Shown piece after piece: positions 7,909 through 17,371 of a stretch of DNA of 64,000 nucleotides (position 1 is its first letter; each line of letters begins with the position of its first letter). The stretch comes from Chryseobacterium sp. Leaf180. GTDB lineage: Bacteria; Bacteroidota; Bacteroidia; Flavobacteriales; Weeksellaceae. A program made the position numbers and the translations under genes. Location of the stretch: NCBI RefSeq assembly GCF_001424585.1, contig NZ_LMPJ01000001.1:853100-917099 (forward strand), read 5' to 3'. Below the pieces are notes generated by a model that worked only from the letters and a program-made list of their open reading frames with translations, had not been told where the DNA came from and ran no database searches.

Positions 7909-9396
7909 ATGGACTCAGAAAAATTAATGACAAATAATGGCGCGCCTTATTTTGAGCATCAGGATTCGCAGACGGTGGGCGCAAGAGGTCCGGTTTTGCT
8001 GCAGGATTTTGTACTGCAGGAGAATTTGGCACATTTCGTTCGCGAGCGTATTCCGGAGAGAATTGTTCACGCGAAAGGAACTGGTGCTTACGGAAAATTC
8101 ACGGTGACACACGATATTTCGAAATATACAAAGGCTAAACTTTTCTCTCAAGTCGGAAATTCATGCAAAATGTTTGCGCGTTTTTCTACCGTGGGTGGTG
8201 AAAAAGGAAGTGCAGATACAGCTAGAGATCCGCGTGGTTTTGCTTTAAAATTTTATACAGAAGACGGAAACTGGGATCTTGTAGGAAACAACACGCCTGT
8301 TTTCTTTATAAAAGATGCTAAAAAATTTCCGGATTTTATTCATACCCAAAAAAGAGTTCCGAAAACGAATCTTAAAAGCGCCACGATGATGTGGGATTTT
8401 TGGAGTTTAAATCCTGAATCTCTTCATCAGGTTCTAATCTTGATGTCAGACCGCGGAACGCCTTATGGCTACCGTCACATGCATGGTTTTGGGTCACACA
8501 CGTTTTCATTAATTAATGAGCAAAACCAAAGAACGTGGGTGAAGTTTCATTTCCTTACGAAACAGGGAATCAAAAATTTCACAAACGAAGAAGCCATGAA
8601 AATGGCCGGCGAAAACCCGGATTTTGCGCAGGAAGATATGTGTAAAGCCATTGAAAACGGCGATTTCCCGAAATGGACAATGTATATTCAGACAATGACT
8701 GAGGAACAGGCAAATGAATTCAGATGGAATCCTTTCGACATTACAAAAGTTTGGTCGCACGACGATTTTCCGATGATGGAAGTGGGCGAAATGGAATTGA
8801 ATGAAATTCCGGTAAATTATTTTGCGCACGTAGAGCAGTCGATTTTCTCACCGAGCAATCTAGTAAACGGCATCAGCTTTTCGCCAGACAAAATGCTTCA
8901 GGGAAGATTGTTTTCTTATCCGGATGCGCACAGATATCGTGTCGGTGTAAATGCGCATCATCTTGAGGTAAACCGCTGCCCATTTGCGGTAAACAATTAT
9001 CAGCGCGACGGAGCAATGGCAGATTCCAGCATTTATCAGGATAAGCCGAATTATTTCCCTAACAGTTTTGATAATATTCAGCCTGATGCGGCTTACAAAA
9101 ATTTTGAATATGAACTTGACAGCACGCATGTTGCCAACTTCAACCGAAACGAAAACGATGATGATCATTACACCCAGCCAGGTTTGCTGTACACAAAAGC
9201 AATGAATCAGCAGGACCGCGATAATTTAGTGAAAAATATTATCGACAGCATGAGTGGCATCGACGGACCAAAAAAAGATGAGATCATCAACCGTCAGCTC
9301 TGCTATTTCTTCAGGGCGAATATAGAATTGGGGATGAAAGTTGCTTCAGGTTTAAATGTAAATCTTGACGCAAATATGATGAATCATTCCAAATAA
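7909..9396 (+). CDS. katA: Monofunctional haem catalase
   Basis: Decomposes hydrogen peroxide to water and oxygen. The 495-aa product is the size of a small-subunit clade 3 catalase. Key residues fall at the expected places: distal His54 (ERIVHAKG), Asn127 (VGNNTPVFFIKD) and proximal haem-ligand Tyr337 (SYPDAHRYRVG). RFSTVGGEKGSADTARDPRG is the family signature region. The frame can be opened at a TTG (7903), but the ATG at 7909 is the likely start; a second ATG at 7927 is possible. It is divergent from oxyR and is followed by a terminator. Confidence 0.98.
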   Translation: MDSEKLMTNNGAPYFEHQDSQTVGARGPVLLQDFVLQENLAHFVRERIPERIVHAKGTGAYGKFTVTHDISKYTKAKLFSQVGNSCKMFARFSTVGGEKGSADTARDPRGFALKFYTEDGNWDLVGNNTPVFFIKDAKKFPDFIHTQKRVPKTNLKSATMMWDFWSLNPESLHQVLILMSDRGTPYGYRHMHGFGSHTFSLINEQNQRTWVKFHFLTKQGIKNFTNEEAMKMAGENPDFAQEDMCKAIENGDFPKWTMYIQTMTEEQANEFRWNPFDITKVWSHDDFPMMEVGEMELNEIPVNYFAHVEQSIFSPSNLVNGISFSPDKMLQGRLFSYPDAHRYRVGVNAHHLEVNRCPFAVNNYQRDGAMADSSIYQDKPNYFPNSFDNIQPDAAYKNFEYELDSTHVANFNRNENDDDHYTQPGLLYTKAMNQQDRDNLVKNIIDSMSGIDGPKKDEIINRQLCYFFRANIELGMKVASGLNVNLDANMMNHSK

Positions 9397-9415
9397 GATA
9401 AAAAAACAGGCATAT

Positions 9416-9452
9416 AGAAGGGAAAAAAGAAAAATTTTTTTCCCTTTTTCTG
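9416..9452 (+). terminator. Terminator of katA
   Basis: AGAAGGGAAAAAA (from 9416) can pair with TTTTTTCCC (9436-9444) and the following TTTTTCT, giving an A/T-rich hairpin that ends in T-rich sequence. It starts 20 bases after the katA stop and isolates it from the enoyl-CoA hydratase gene. Confidence 0.7.
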
Positions 9453-9498
9453 TTTTAAATTTAATTACTTTGCATAATAAATCTGAGAAAATTGAATT

Positions 9499-10266
9499 AT
9501 GAAGTTTGAAAATTTACTGACTGACGTTCAGGAGCACGTCGCGACTGTCACGATAAACCGCCCGGAAAGCCTGAATGCACTCAATTCTAAGACGATTAAA
9601 GAACTCAGCGAAGCCTTTGAAACGCTTGAGGCTGATCAAAACATTCGCGTTATTATTCTCACCGGAAGCGGAGAAAAATCTTTCGTTGCGGGAGCAGATA
9701 TTAAAGAATTCAGCGATTTTAATCAGTCGGAGGCAGAAAACCTTGCGCGTAACGGTCAGAATACTCTGTTTGACAAAGTTGAAAATTTAAAAAAACCTGT
9801 GATTGCAGCCGTCAACGGTTTCGCACTCGGAGGCGGACTGGAACTGGCGATGTCGTGTCACATCAGATACGCTTCAGAAAACGCAAAACTCGGTCTTCCG
9901 GAAGTTACTCTAGGATTAATTCCGGGTTATGGAGGTACGCAGCGTTTACCGAAGCTTGTAGGGAAAGGATTTGCCAACGAAATGATTTTTTCAGCTAAAA
10001 TGATTGTCGCAGCAAGAGCAAAAGAAATCGGGCTGGTAAATGAAGTTTTCTCATCTGAAGATCTTATGGTAAAAGCTCTGGAACTGGCAAAAACAATTTC
10101 AAACAACTCGCCTTTAGCGATCAGCAAAGCCATTGCAGCGACCAACCTTTCTGATACCACCGAAGGTTTTGAAGCTGAAATTAAATCTTTCGGTGAACTT
10201 TTTGAGCTGGAAGATAAAAAAGAAGGTGTTTCTGCTTTCTTGGAAAAACGCAAACCTAAATTTTAA
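9499..10266 (+). CDS. Enoyl-CoA hydratase/isomerase family protein
   Basis: A 255-aa crotonase-fold enzyme, probably a short-chain enoyl-CoA hydratase of fatty-acid beta-oxidation. Oxyanion-hole segments are seen in VAGADIKEFS and GFALGGGLELAM. Two glutamates expected at the active site are present, in GGGLELAM and GLPEVTLGLIPGYGG, in line with hydratase activity. Length matches stand-alone hydratases, with no dehydrogenase domain. The next gene starts 24 bases later, so it may head a run through the Nudix gene, although the products belong to different pathways. Confidence 0.92.
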   Translation: MKFENLLTDVQEHVATVTINRPESLNALNSKTIKELSEAFETLEADQNIRVIILTGSGEKSFVAGADIKEFSDFNQSEAENLARNGQNTLFDKVENLKKPVIAAVNGFALGGGLELAMSCHIRYASENAKLGLPEVTLGLIPGYGGTQRLPKLVGKGFANEMIFSAKMIVAARAKEIGLVNEVFSSEDLMVKALELAKTISNNSPLAISKAIAATNLSDTTEGFEAEIKSFGELFELEDKKEGVSAFLEKRKPKF

Positions 10267-10289
10267 AATAAATCTAATAAACTATAAAA

Positions 10290-10721
10290 ATGCAGGTGGC
10301 AAATAAGTTTGATAAAGCTTATCTGAAAATGGCTCTTGAATGGGCAAAACTGTCTTATTGCGAAAGAAAGCAGGTAGGTGCGCTTATTGTAAAAGACAGA
10401 ACGATAATCTCAGACGGTTACAACGGAACGCCCTCAGGCTTTGAAAACTGCTGCGAAGATGCCGATGGAAGAACGCACTGGTATGTTTTGCATGCTGAGG
10501 CCAACGCCATTTTAAAACTCGCAAGCTCTACACAGTCGGCACGTGGCGCAACGCTTTACCTTACTTTATCGCCTTGCCGCGAATGCAGCAAGCTGATTCT
10601 GCAGTCGGGAATTTCTCGCTTGGTGTACATCAACAGATATTCTGACGAAGAAGGTATTTCATTTCTTACTAACCATAAAATCGAGATTATACAGGTAGCA
10701 GAAAACGAACTTAATACATAA
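10290..10721 (+). CDS. dCMP deaminase-family protein
   Basis: A 143-aa zinc-dependent deaminase of the cytidine/deoxycytidylate family. The zinc site is visible as HAEANAI (His ligand and catalytic Glu) and PCRECSKL (two Cys ligands). YNGTPSGFENC near residues 45-55 is characteristic of deoxycytidylate deaminases such as ComEB. The expected reaction is dCMP to dUMP, feeding thymidylate synthesis. xerD follows after 11 bases. Confidence 0.9.
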   Translation: MQVANKFDKAYLKMALEWAKLSYCERKQVGALIVKDRTIISDGYNGTPSGFENCCEDADGRTHWYVLHAEANAILKLASSTQSARGATLYLTLSPCRECSKLILQSGISRLVYINRYSDEEGISFLTNHKIEIIQVAENELNT

Positions 10722-10732
10722 AAAAAACACAA

Positions 10733-11647
10733 ATGACCTGGGATGAAAAAATAAAAGACTTCGAAAAATTTCTTCGCTTTGAAAGAAATTTTTCGGAAAA
10801 TACGTTGGATGCCTACATCCGCGACATCAAAAAACTGAGAGAATACGCAACCGAATGTTTGGAAGGCGTAGGCCCAGATACAATCTCTTACGATCATTTA
10901 CAGGAATATATTTTCAATCTTTCTAAGCAGAAATTCAGCGAGCGCTCGCAGGCGAGATGGATTTCTTCCATTAAAGCTTTTTTCAAATATCTTGTGGAAG
11001 ACGAAGTGCGCGAAGACAATCCTTCAAGTCTTCTGGAAGGTCCGAAACTTGGTCTTTATCTTCCAGATACGTTAAGTCTCAGCGATATCAACAGAATGAT
11101 TGATGCGATTGATATGCATTCTGATCTCGGCAAAAGAAATCACTGTATTATAGAAGTCCTTTATGGTTGCGGTCTTCGTGTTTCGGAGCTGATCGATATA
11201 AAAATTTCGAATATCAATTTTAAAGAAAACTTCATTGCCATTCATGGTAAAGGTGATAAAACGCGATTTGTGCCGCTTGCAAATTTTACCGCAGATCTTC
11301 TTCAATGCTACATGAAAGAAACGCGTGCAAAAAATAAATGCAACAAAAAATTTGAAGATTTTTTATTTTTAAACAGCCGCGGAACGAGCATGTCCCGTGT
11401 GATTGTATTTTTAATTATTAAAGAACTGACTGATAAAGCGGGCATCAATAAAAAGATTTCTCCGCATACTTTCAGACATTCTTTTGCGACACATTTGCTT
11501 CAAAATGGTGCTGACCTTCGTTTCATCCAGGAAATGTTGGGCCATTCGAGCATCACGACAACTGAAGTTTACACACATTTGAAAACTGATGAGCTGCGCG
11601 ATGTCATTCTTAATTATCATCCCCGAAATGCCAAATTGATTAAATGA
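10733..11647 (+). CDS. xerD: Site-specific tyrosine recombinase XerD
   Basis: Resolves chromosome dimers at dif with XerC, under FtsK control. The 304-aa protein has an N-terminal SAM-like core-binding domain (FEKFLRFERNFSENTLDAY) and a C-terminal catalytic domain. Catalytic residues are visible: Arg in YGCGLRVSELIDI, HTFRHSFATHLL (His and Arg about 244/247), GHSSITTTEVYTH (His, then the Tyr nucleophile). Length and motifs match housekeeping XerD rather than a mobile-element integrase. No dif-like site was recognised nearby. It overlaps the Nudix gene by 4 bases (ATGA). Confidence 0.93.
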   Translation: MTWDEKIKDFEKFLRFERNFSENTLDAYIRDIKKLREYATECLEGVGPDTISYDHLQEYIFNLSKQKFSERSQARWISSIKAFFKYLVEDEVREDNPSSLLEGPKLGLYLPDTLSLSDINRMIDAIDMHSDLGKRNHCIIEVLYGCGLRVSELIDIKISNINFKENFIAIHGKGDKTRFVPLANFTADLLQCYMKETRAKNKCNKKFEDFLFLNSRGTSMSRVIVFLIIKELTDKAGINKKISPHTFRHSFATHLLQNGADLRFIQEMLGHSSITTTEVYTHLKTDELRDVILNYHPRNAKLIK

Positions 11648-12162
11648 AAACATTAAAATTCTGTCCGGAATGTGGAAGGGAAACTTTAAAGTGGGACGGA
11701 GAGAAACAATGGAGCTGCCCAAGCTGCGGTTTTAATCTGTACAATAATGTCGCAGGTGCCGTTGCTGTTATCATACGCTGCGATAACGAAATTCTTCTGA
11801 CGCGCAGAAACCAGGATCCGCAAAAAGGCAAGCTTGATCTCGCCGGCGGATTTGTAGACCCAAAAGAATCTGCAGAAGAAACCTGTGTAAGAGAATTACG
11901 TGAAGAATTGGCTGTGGAAGTTGATCATTCAAAACTAAAATACTGCGCAAGTCTGCCGAATATTTATCATTACAAAGGCATCGATTACAATACGCTTGAT
12001 CTTTTTTACGAATATAAAATTGAAGAAAAATTTGAGGTTAATCTCGAAATCGCGGAAATCTCAGAAGCCGTTTGGATTATGGTTGATGACTTGAAATCTG
12101 AAGACATTGCTTTTGATTCTCAGAAGAAATTCCTCAGAGAATATCAGCAGAATTTAAGTTAA
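11644..12162 (+). CDS. Nudix hydrolase with zinc ribbon
   Basis: A 172-aa protein. The N-terminus carries a zinc ribbon (CPECGRE and CPSCGF, residues about 6-27), followed by a Nudix fold with the box GGFVDPKESAEETC then VRELREEL (GX5EX7REUXEE pattern). The layout resembles NADH pyrophosphatase (NudC-like) but is shorter and lacks the long NudC N-domain. It probably hydrolyses a nucleoside diphosphate linked to another group; the substrate is unknown. It is translationally coupled to xerD and converges on the next gene with only 8 bases between stops. Confidence 0.88.
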   Translation: MKTLKFCPECGRETLKWDGEKQWSCPSCGFNLYNNVAGAVAVIIRCDNEILLTRRNQDPQKGKLDLAGGFVDPKESAEETCVRELREELAVEVDHSKLKYCASLPNIYHYKGIDYNTLDLFYEYKIEEKFEVNLEIAEISEAVWIMVDDLKSEDIAFDSQKKFLREYQQNLS

Positions 12163-12170
12163 TTCAAAAG

Positions 12171-12626
12171 TTATTTCAGCGTTTTGAGTACTTCTCCGAA
12201 ATATTTGGAAAGCACTTTGCGCTCTGCTGTTGAAAGATTGGCTTCATTATGATATACAATATATCCAGGCAACGGCATCGAACGGTTTTCGATAGTCTGA
12301 ATACTTTTTTCAAGCATACTTTTCTTCAGATCATTGTTATAATTTTTCCAGACCGAAAAATTCATATGATCTCTTCCCTCTTCCACATGACTTTTTATGG
12401 ACCACGAAACCGGCGCCACAGAAGCGTATTTTGGATATCTCGTTTCGTTTGAATGACAGTCGTAGCAGCTGCTTTTAAGCATTGAGACAATCTTTGAAGG
12501 TGTTTTCTCAACCATAACAAAATTCACCTTTTCATCCACCGGAAGATTGGTTTTGTCCACCGGAATAAACTGGATCAGCACGAAGGCGAGCAGTGTGTAA
12601 AACACTATTTTCTTAAAAGTTTTCAA
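12171..12626 (-). CDS. Membrane-anchored haem-binding domain protein
   Basis: A 151-aa protein with an N-terminal membrane anchor or uncleaved signal (FYTLLAFVLIQFIPV). The periplasmic part holds a single CxxCH haem motif in SSCYDCHSNETRYP and a downstream YNNDLKKSMLEKSIQ. It matches the short Bacteroidetes haem-binding domain family, which often occurs alone or fused to cytochrome c peroxidases. A mono-haem electron carrier is likely. It follows the lipoprotein gene by one base, so the two are probably co-transcribed. Confidence 0.85.
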   Translation of the reverse strand: MKTFKKIVFYTLLAFVLIQFIPVDKTNLPVDEKVNFVMVEKTPSKIVSMLKSSCYDCHSNETRYPKYASVAPVSWSIKSHVEEGRDHMNFSVWKNYNNDLKKSMLEKSIQTIENRSMPLPGYIVYHNEANLSTAERKVLSKYFGEVLKTLK

Positions 12627-12627
12627 A

Positions 12628-14400
12628 CTATCGCTGGAGATTTTGACCGTTGTTATTTAATCCGTTATTGTTATTGAACCCGTTATTATTATTCAGGCGG
12701 TTGTTATTCACCGGCGAAAGTTCATCTTCGGTTTTTTTCGCAGGAGGAGCTTTCGGTGCGGTCATTTTACTTAAATCCAGAACGCGCGTATCTTTCAGAT
12801 CCCAGTCTTCTTTGGCTTCCCAAAGCGGTCTGATGACGGCAATTTTATAAAAAGTATACGAATCTTCCGCAAAAATATTGTTCACAAAATCGGCTTCGTC
12901 CCAGTATTTATTACCGTTATTATCAACCAAAATTCTCACAATATACTCTCCTGGTTTCAGCAGATCAAATTTTACAGCATTCCCGGAAGTGTACTGCTGG
13001 TAAACCACTCTGTCTGAATTATCAAGCAGCTGAACCCAATATTTTGCCGTCGGCGCATTGGTCAGATTTAAAGTAAGATTTCCGTAATTCTCGATTTTAT
13101 CTATTTCAAAATCAAATCTTTTTGAATCAGCATTTCGCTCATAAAATGAAGAAACTGTCGTTTTCGGAACTGTCAGCTGATACTTTTTACCGGAGATAAA
13201 ATCTGATTTAATAATAACCTGATACGGATTTGTTTCAGAAATCGCAGCCGTAAAATCCTGTCTGGTTGTGCTGTCAATTTTCAAAATCCAATCCTGTGTG
13301 TTGATTTTATCGACGTAATAATTTGAAGTTAATTTAAACGCCGTTTTTGGCGGAAGAAGATTCGATCCGGCATTGTCAAGTGTCATTCTGTTTTTCGTAT
13401 TGTATTTGTAAAACAGCGATGCAGAATCTTTTTTGGCGTCTGCCTGATAACCGAATTTCAAATTCTCTGTTGAATTCTGGCCGATGTCACTTTTCACGGC
13501 ATCAAACCAAATCCTCACAGAGTCCGATTTTGGATTATGCGTCACTTTAAAATCTTTCAGTTTTTCACTTTTCGAGAACACTTCCACTTTTTCAGGATTT
13601 CCCTGAAACAGCATCAAAACACCGCCCGGAACTTCTTTCAGTTCTGGCTTTTTAAAAGGTTTTTTTGAAGGATATAAACTTAAATTTAAACCAGAAACCG
13701 ATTTTTCAACATTCAACGGATCTTTTTGAAAAGCAATTTTTTCCTTTCCCGGATCAAAGACCGAGTTGCCGTTTTCATCAGTAAAAGCGAGGATTTTATA
13801 GGAACCCGGAGAGAGATAATTTAATTCGTAATAACCGTCATCATCCACTTTCGAGATGTAGTACGGCTTTTTGCGGTAATCCATCGTATCTTTAATTTGA
13901 TAAAGACCCACCACCATTTTATTTTCACCACTCGATTCTTTTTTGCTGAGCAAAGCGTCTGTTACAACACCGCTGATGTACAGATCATCGAGTTTCGGAC
14001 CGGTGGAAAAAGCAAAATTATAATATCGCAGCGGATTATTTTCGTTGTTATCCTGAATCGCGTTTCCGAAATTAAAATTATATGTAGTATTTGCCTGAAG
14101 CGTATCAGACCACTGAATGAGAAGATATTTATTGGCAATATTTGAAGGTAAAATACGCGTCACATTCTCAATCGGTGGCGAAACGTTGAGGTTTTTGTTA
14201 ATGTCTTTCAGCGTAATATATTCATCAAAATCGATGCGCAGCTGCTTGATGTCGCGCGGCACATTCACTCGTGACGTATCGATATTAAAACCGGTAACTC
14301 TCGGAGCAATCGTGTCTTTCCCGCCGCCAATCGGTGAGCCAACTCTTGCACAGGACTGTATCAGCAAAGCGAAGATGATAAACAGAAAAAAATTTTTCAT
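12628..14400 (-). CDS. Lipoprotein with N-terminal Ig-like (Big_5) domain
   Basis: A 590-aa lipoprotein. It begins MKNFFLFIIFALLIQSCARV; the Cys after LLIQS is the lipidation site, followed by GSPIGGGKDTIAP. An SbsA-type Ig-like (Big_5) domain follows (RVNVPRDIKQLRIDFDEYIT). Later parts are beta-rich, with a prealbumin-like segment (LSPGSYKILAFTDENGN) repeated in style near the C-terminus (LKPGEYIVRILVDNNGN). The end is an asparagine-rich low-complexity tail. An in-frame extension to 14472 exists, but the signal peptide fixes the start at 14400. A cell-surface structural role is inferred. Confidence 0.88.
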   Translation of the reverse strand: MKNFFLFIIFALLIQSCARVGSPIGGGKDTIAPRVTGFNIDTSRVNVPRDIKQLRIDFDEYITLKDINKNLNVSPPIENVTRILPSNIANKYLLIQWSDTLQANTTYNFNFGNAIQDNNENNPLRYYNFAFSTGPKLDDLYISGVVTDALLSKKESSGENKMVVGLYQIKDTMDYRKKPYYISKVDDDGYYELNYLSPGSYKILAFTDENGNSVFDPGKEKIAFQKDPLNVEKSVSGLNLSLYPSKKPFKKPELKEVPGGVLMLFQGNPEKVEVFSKSEKLKDFKVTHNPKSDSVRIWFDAVKSDIGQNSTENLKFGYQADAKKDSASLFYKYNTKNRMTLDNAGSNLLPPKTAFKLTSNYYVDKINTQDWILKIDSTTRQDFTAAISETNPYQVIIKSDFISGKKYQLTVPKTTVSSFYERNADSKRFDFEIDKIENYGNLTLNLTNAPTAKYWVQLLDNSDRVVYQQYTSGNAVKFDLLKPGEYIVRILVDNNGNKYWDEADFVNNIFAEDSYTFYKIAVIRPLWEAKEDWDLKDTRVLDLSKMTAPKAPPAKKTEDELSPVNNNRLNNNNGFNNNNGLNNNGQNLQR

Positions 14401-14425
14401 GAAGAAATTTACGCAAAAATAAACA

Positions 14426-15685
14426 TTATTCGCCAATACTCTCAACGGCAGTTTGCGGCTGATTTTCATCATCTTTCATGATGCTGTGCAGCTTCTCCTT
14501 CTGCTGCGGGAAATCTTCGAAAAGCCCTGCAAGAGCCAGCGCAGAATATACACGCCCGGAATATTTGTTGCCAATCGCAATGATCGTCACTTTAGATTTC
14601 AGCAGATGCGCAAAAACCGAATTTGTACCGTGCCACCAGCCGTTGTGATACGTAAGTTTTTCGCCGTTGTCATAAATTTTCATCCGGAAACCGAAACCAT
14701 AATTGTTCATCCCAGCTTTTTCATTGCTGTAAGGCTCGAAAACCATTTTCATTAAATCCGGTTTCAGGAAATCTTTTGAAAACATGGCTTCAGAGAAATT
14801 AAGCAGATCGCGCGGCGTTGTGTACACATTTTTGTCGCCATAGATCAGATCCAGTCTATCTAAAGGATACAGTTTGTTTCCGCCAAAATAAAATGACTGC
14901 GCCGCGGTCGGAATATCTTTTTCCTGAAAAATGTAGGTATTTTTCATCTTTAAGGGCTTAAAAACCATCTCATTCATCGCCTGTGGAAAAGGCATTTTTG
15001 TGATTTTTTCGATGATCAAAGCGAGCAGCGCAAAATTGGTATTGCAGTACATAAAACCGGTTTCGGTATCACGCGCAAGTTCCGGTTTGTATTTGATTAA
15101 AAGATTTAAAACATCCGTGTTGGTCAGAAAATTCTTCTTAAGTTCCTCCGGCTGAGGTTTGATTTTATCAATGAAATATTCATATTTCGGTAAACCGCTG
15201 CGCTGAGAAAGTAAAGATCTCACCGTCACTTCAGGATAAGGAAATCCCGGGAAAAACTGCGTAAGACGGTCATCAAGTTTAATTTTTCCGGCTTCAATAA
15301 GTTTCATCGTTGCCATCGCGGTAAGCGTTTTTGAAACAGATGCTACGTGAAGCGGTGTATTTTGGTTGATCGGCATCTGATCGCCTTCACGCGCAAAACC
15401 CCGGTACTTTTCAAATAAAATCTGATCGCCTTTTGCCACCAAAATCCCGCCGCTGAGATCGCCTTTTTCCCAAACTTTATCATAATATCTGGCAATGTAC
15501 TGCACGAGATAATTTTTGTTTATCACGCCCCTGTCTGCTGCTGAAAAAACATGATTAAGCTTTACATTGCCGAAATTGGGAAGGTGCGTCGTCGGCTGTT
15601 CATCAGTTTCTGCCTTGTTATTTTTATTTTTACACGACGAAAAAAAGAGAAGAAGTACAGCGAAAACAAAAGTCGGTTTGATCAT
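14426..15685 (-). CDS. Serine hydrolase of the beta-lactamase/class C PBP family (lipoprotein)
   Basis: A 419-aa protein. The N-terminus MIKPTFVFAVLLLFFSSCKN is a lipoprotein signal (Cys after FSS). The beta-lactamase fold shows the SxxK motif in VASVSKTLTA, the YxN motif in FMYCNTNFAL and an HxG-type motif in TYHNGWWHG. These fit a penicillin-binding-protein-like esterase or D-aminopeptidase rather than a resistance enzyme. Seven extra codons upstream (to 15706) are ignored. It lies 25 bases upstream of the Ig-like lipoprotein gene on the same strand. Confidence 0.9.
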   Translation of the reverse strand: MIKPTFVFAVLLLFFSSCKNKNNKAETDEQPTTHLPNFGNVKLNHVFSAADRGVINKNYLVQYIARYYDKVWEKGDLSGGILVAKGDQILFEKYRGFAREGDQMPINQNTPLHVASVSKTLTAMATMKLIEAGKIKLDDRLTQFFPGFPYPEVTVRSLLSQRSGLPKYEYFIDKIKPQPEELKKNFLTNTDVLNLLIKYKPELARDTETGFMYCNTNFALLALIIEKITKMPFPQAMNEMVFKPLKMKNTYIFQEKDIPTAAQSFYFGGNKLYPLDRLDLIYGDKNVYTTPRDLLNFSEAMFSKDFLKPDLMKMVFEPYSNEKAGMNNYGFGFRMKIYDNGEKLTYHNGWWHGTNSVFAHLLKSKVTIIAIGNKYSGRVYSALALAGLFEDFPQQKEKLHSIMKDDENQPQTAVESIGE

Positions 15686-15894
15686 GATTTTGAAAATGGC
15701 TGGCAATTTAATGAAACCTATTTTAGATTAATCGATGCGGTAAGAGATTAAGAATTTTTTAACACAAATATTCTAAACAAAAAAATCGCGTTTCGAAAAT
15801 TAACCACGAAAGATCGATGTGAAATTAAAAGTCTAAGTCTTAAAATTTTGGATTAATTTTATAAATGAAAAAACGATTACCGAATACTATTGCT

Positions 15895-16347
15895 ATGAAA
15901 TATTTAATTATTGCGTTGTTTCTATTATCAGGCTGTTCAAAAAAAGAAATTAAAAATCTTAAATTCTATCAAATAAGTATAAGATATATCGGTCCACAAA
16001 ACGCACCTGTCAATAGAATTGTTCTCACAAAAAGCAAACCAGAAAATAACATCTTCCCTACAACAAATTATCAAATCGAAGAAGAAGATTTGATAAAAAT
16101 TGAGAAAATATGTGATTCAGAGGAGATAGTAGAAAAAGGCACACATCCTTTAGTAATGGTAACAATTAAAAAGGATAATGTAATGGAGAGACGTCTTTAC
16201 AATAAAACGAATGGAATTAAAATCTTGGAAAAAATTCAAAAAATATTATCCGGCTACAATAACAGACAATTAAATGATAATTATTTTGATATAATATATG
16301 CTACTAAGAAAAACTGGCATGGAGATGGCAAAATCATAGGATTATAG
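15895..16347 (+). CDS. Small lipoprotein of unknown function
   Basis: A 150-aa product with a short lipoprotein signal (MKYLIIALFLLSGCSKKE; lipobox LSGC). An ATG 30 bases upstream would add MKKRLPNTIA, but the signal starts better at 15895. The mature part is charged and beta-like, with no family I recognise. It is visibly more AT-rich than its neighbours and lies as a lone plus-strand gene between two minus-strand genes. Its 3' end overlaps the converging dehydrogenase gene by 6 bases. It may be a recent acquisition. Confidence 0.7.
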   Translation: MKYLIIALFLLSGCSKKEIKNLKFYQISIRYIGPQNAPVNRIVLTKSKPENNIFPTTNYQIEEEDLIKIEKICDSEEIVEKGTHPLVMVTIKKDNVMERRLYNKTNGIKILEKIQKILSGYNNRQLNDNYFDIIYATKKNWHGDGKIIGL

Positions 16348-17283
16348 ATTAACAAACTCTTTTATAATTTTATCAACAATTACCTGCGCCAGTTTTTCTT
16401 TGCTTTGATGCGTCCAGCCGGCAATATGCGGCGTGACAATCACTTTTTCAGAATCTAAAAGATACTTCAGATCTTTATTTTCAGAGCCGTCGTCTAAATT
16501 CTCGAATGACGCCTTTTCATATTCCAGAACATCAAGGCAGGCACCCTTTACTTTTCCGGATTTCAAAGCATCAATTAATGCTGAAGTTTTTACATTTTTT
16601 CCGCGCGCAGTATTGACGAGATAGAAGTCATGCTTCATTTCCGCAACAAATTGACCGTCGATTATGTAGGTCGTTTCATCAGTCAGCGGAATATGCAGAC
16701 TGAGAATTTCAGCGCGCTCTTTCAATTCTTCCAGCGAAACCTGTTTAGCAAAGTCGTCTTCAATTCCGGGTAAAATATCATAGAAAATGACCTGACATCC
16801 AAAACCGGAAAGTCGTTTTGCCGTCGCTTTCCCCATATTTCCGTAACCTATTATCCCGACCGTTTTACCCAAAAGTTCGTCGCCACGGTTTTCTTCGCGA
16901 AGCCAGATTCCATTCTTAACTTCCTGTGATGCAATAAATAAACGGTTCATAATTACGAGAAGCATTCCTACAACATGCTCGGCAACAGAATCGCGGTTTC
17001 CCTCCGGCGAATTGATCAGTTTTATATTGAGTTTTGCGGCGGCTTCAAGATCAATATTTTCCATGCCAGCTCCTACTCTCGCGATAAATTTCAGATTTTT
17101 TCCCCGCTGAAGAAAATTTTCGTCCAGAGGAATTCTGCTGCGGATAATTACGCCATCGTAATTTTCAATTTTGCTGCAAACCTCATCGTAAGAAGACGTA
17201 AAATCTTCTTCAAGAACAAAGTTTTTAGCCAAAAGCTGCTCGGTAATGAGCGGATGATTTTTATCTAAAAGTAAGATTTTCAT
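16342..17283 (-). CDS. D-2-hydroxyacid dehydrogenase (phosphoglycerate-dehydrogenase-like)
   Basis: A 313-aa NAD-dependent oxidoreductase. The Rossmann motif is VGIIGYGNMGKATAKRL. The catalytic set is NTARGK (Arg), LDVLEYE (Glu) and VTPHIAGWTHQ (His). The N-terminal half has RVGAGMENIDL and NSPEGNRDSVAEHV as in SerA. There is no ACT domain, so it is a short form. Serine biosynthesis or another 2-hydroxyacid could be the role; no serC lies nearby to decide. It has a single-gene layout with a terminator upstream that belongs to the preceding operon. Confidence 0.88.
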   Translation of the reverse strand: MKILLLDKNHPLITEQLLAKNFVLEEDFTSSYDEVCSKIENYDGVIIRSRIPLDENFLQRGKNLKFIARVGAGMENIDLEAAAKLNIKLINSPEGNRDSVAEHVVGMLLVIMNRLFIASQEVKNGIWLREENRGDELLGKTVGIIGYGNMGKATAKRLSGFGCQVIFYDILPGIEDDFAKQVSLEELKERAEILSLHIPLTDETTYIIDGQFVAEMKHDFYLVNTARGKNVKTSALIDALKSGKVKGACLDVLEYEKASFENLDDGSENKDLKYLLDSEKVIVTPHIAGWTHQSKEKLAQVIVDKIIKEFVNL

Positions 17284-17302
17284 GTCTTGTGATCATTAAA
17301 AA

Positions 17303-17347
17303 ATGCTTTCAGAAATGCACTTTATTAAAGCAATATTCTGAAAGCAT
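17303..17347 (-). terminator. Terminator of the thioesterase operon
   Basis: ATGCTTTCAGAA (17303-17314) and TTCTGAAAGCAT (17336-17347) are perfect 12-bp inverted repeats. Read on the minus strand, a T-run follows (plus-strand A-run just before 17303). It lies 24 bases after the thioesterase stop and just before the dehydrogenase start. Confidence 0.85.
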
Positions 17348-17371
17348 CTGTAAATTTTTTGTTAAAATAAA

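Noticed and set aside
10733..11647. Phage or integron integrase
   Set aside because: Length, motifs and housekeeping context match XerD; no att sites or mobile genes.
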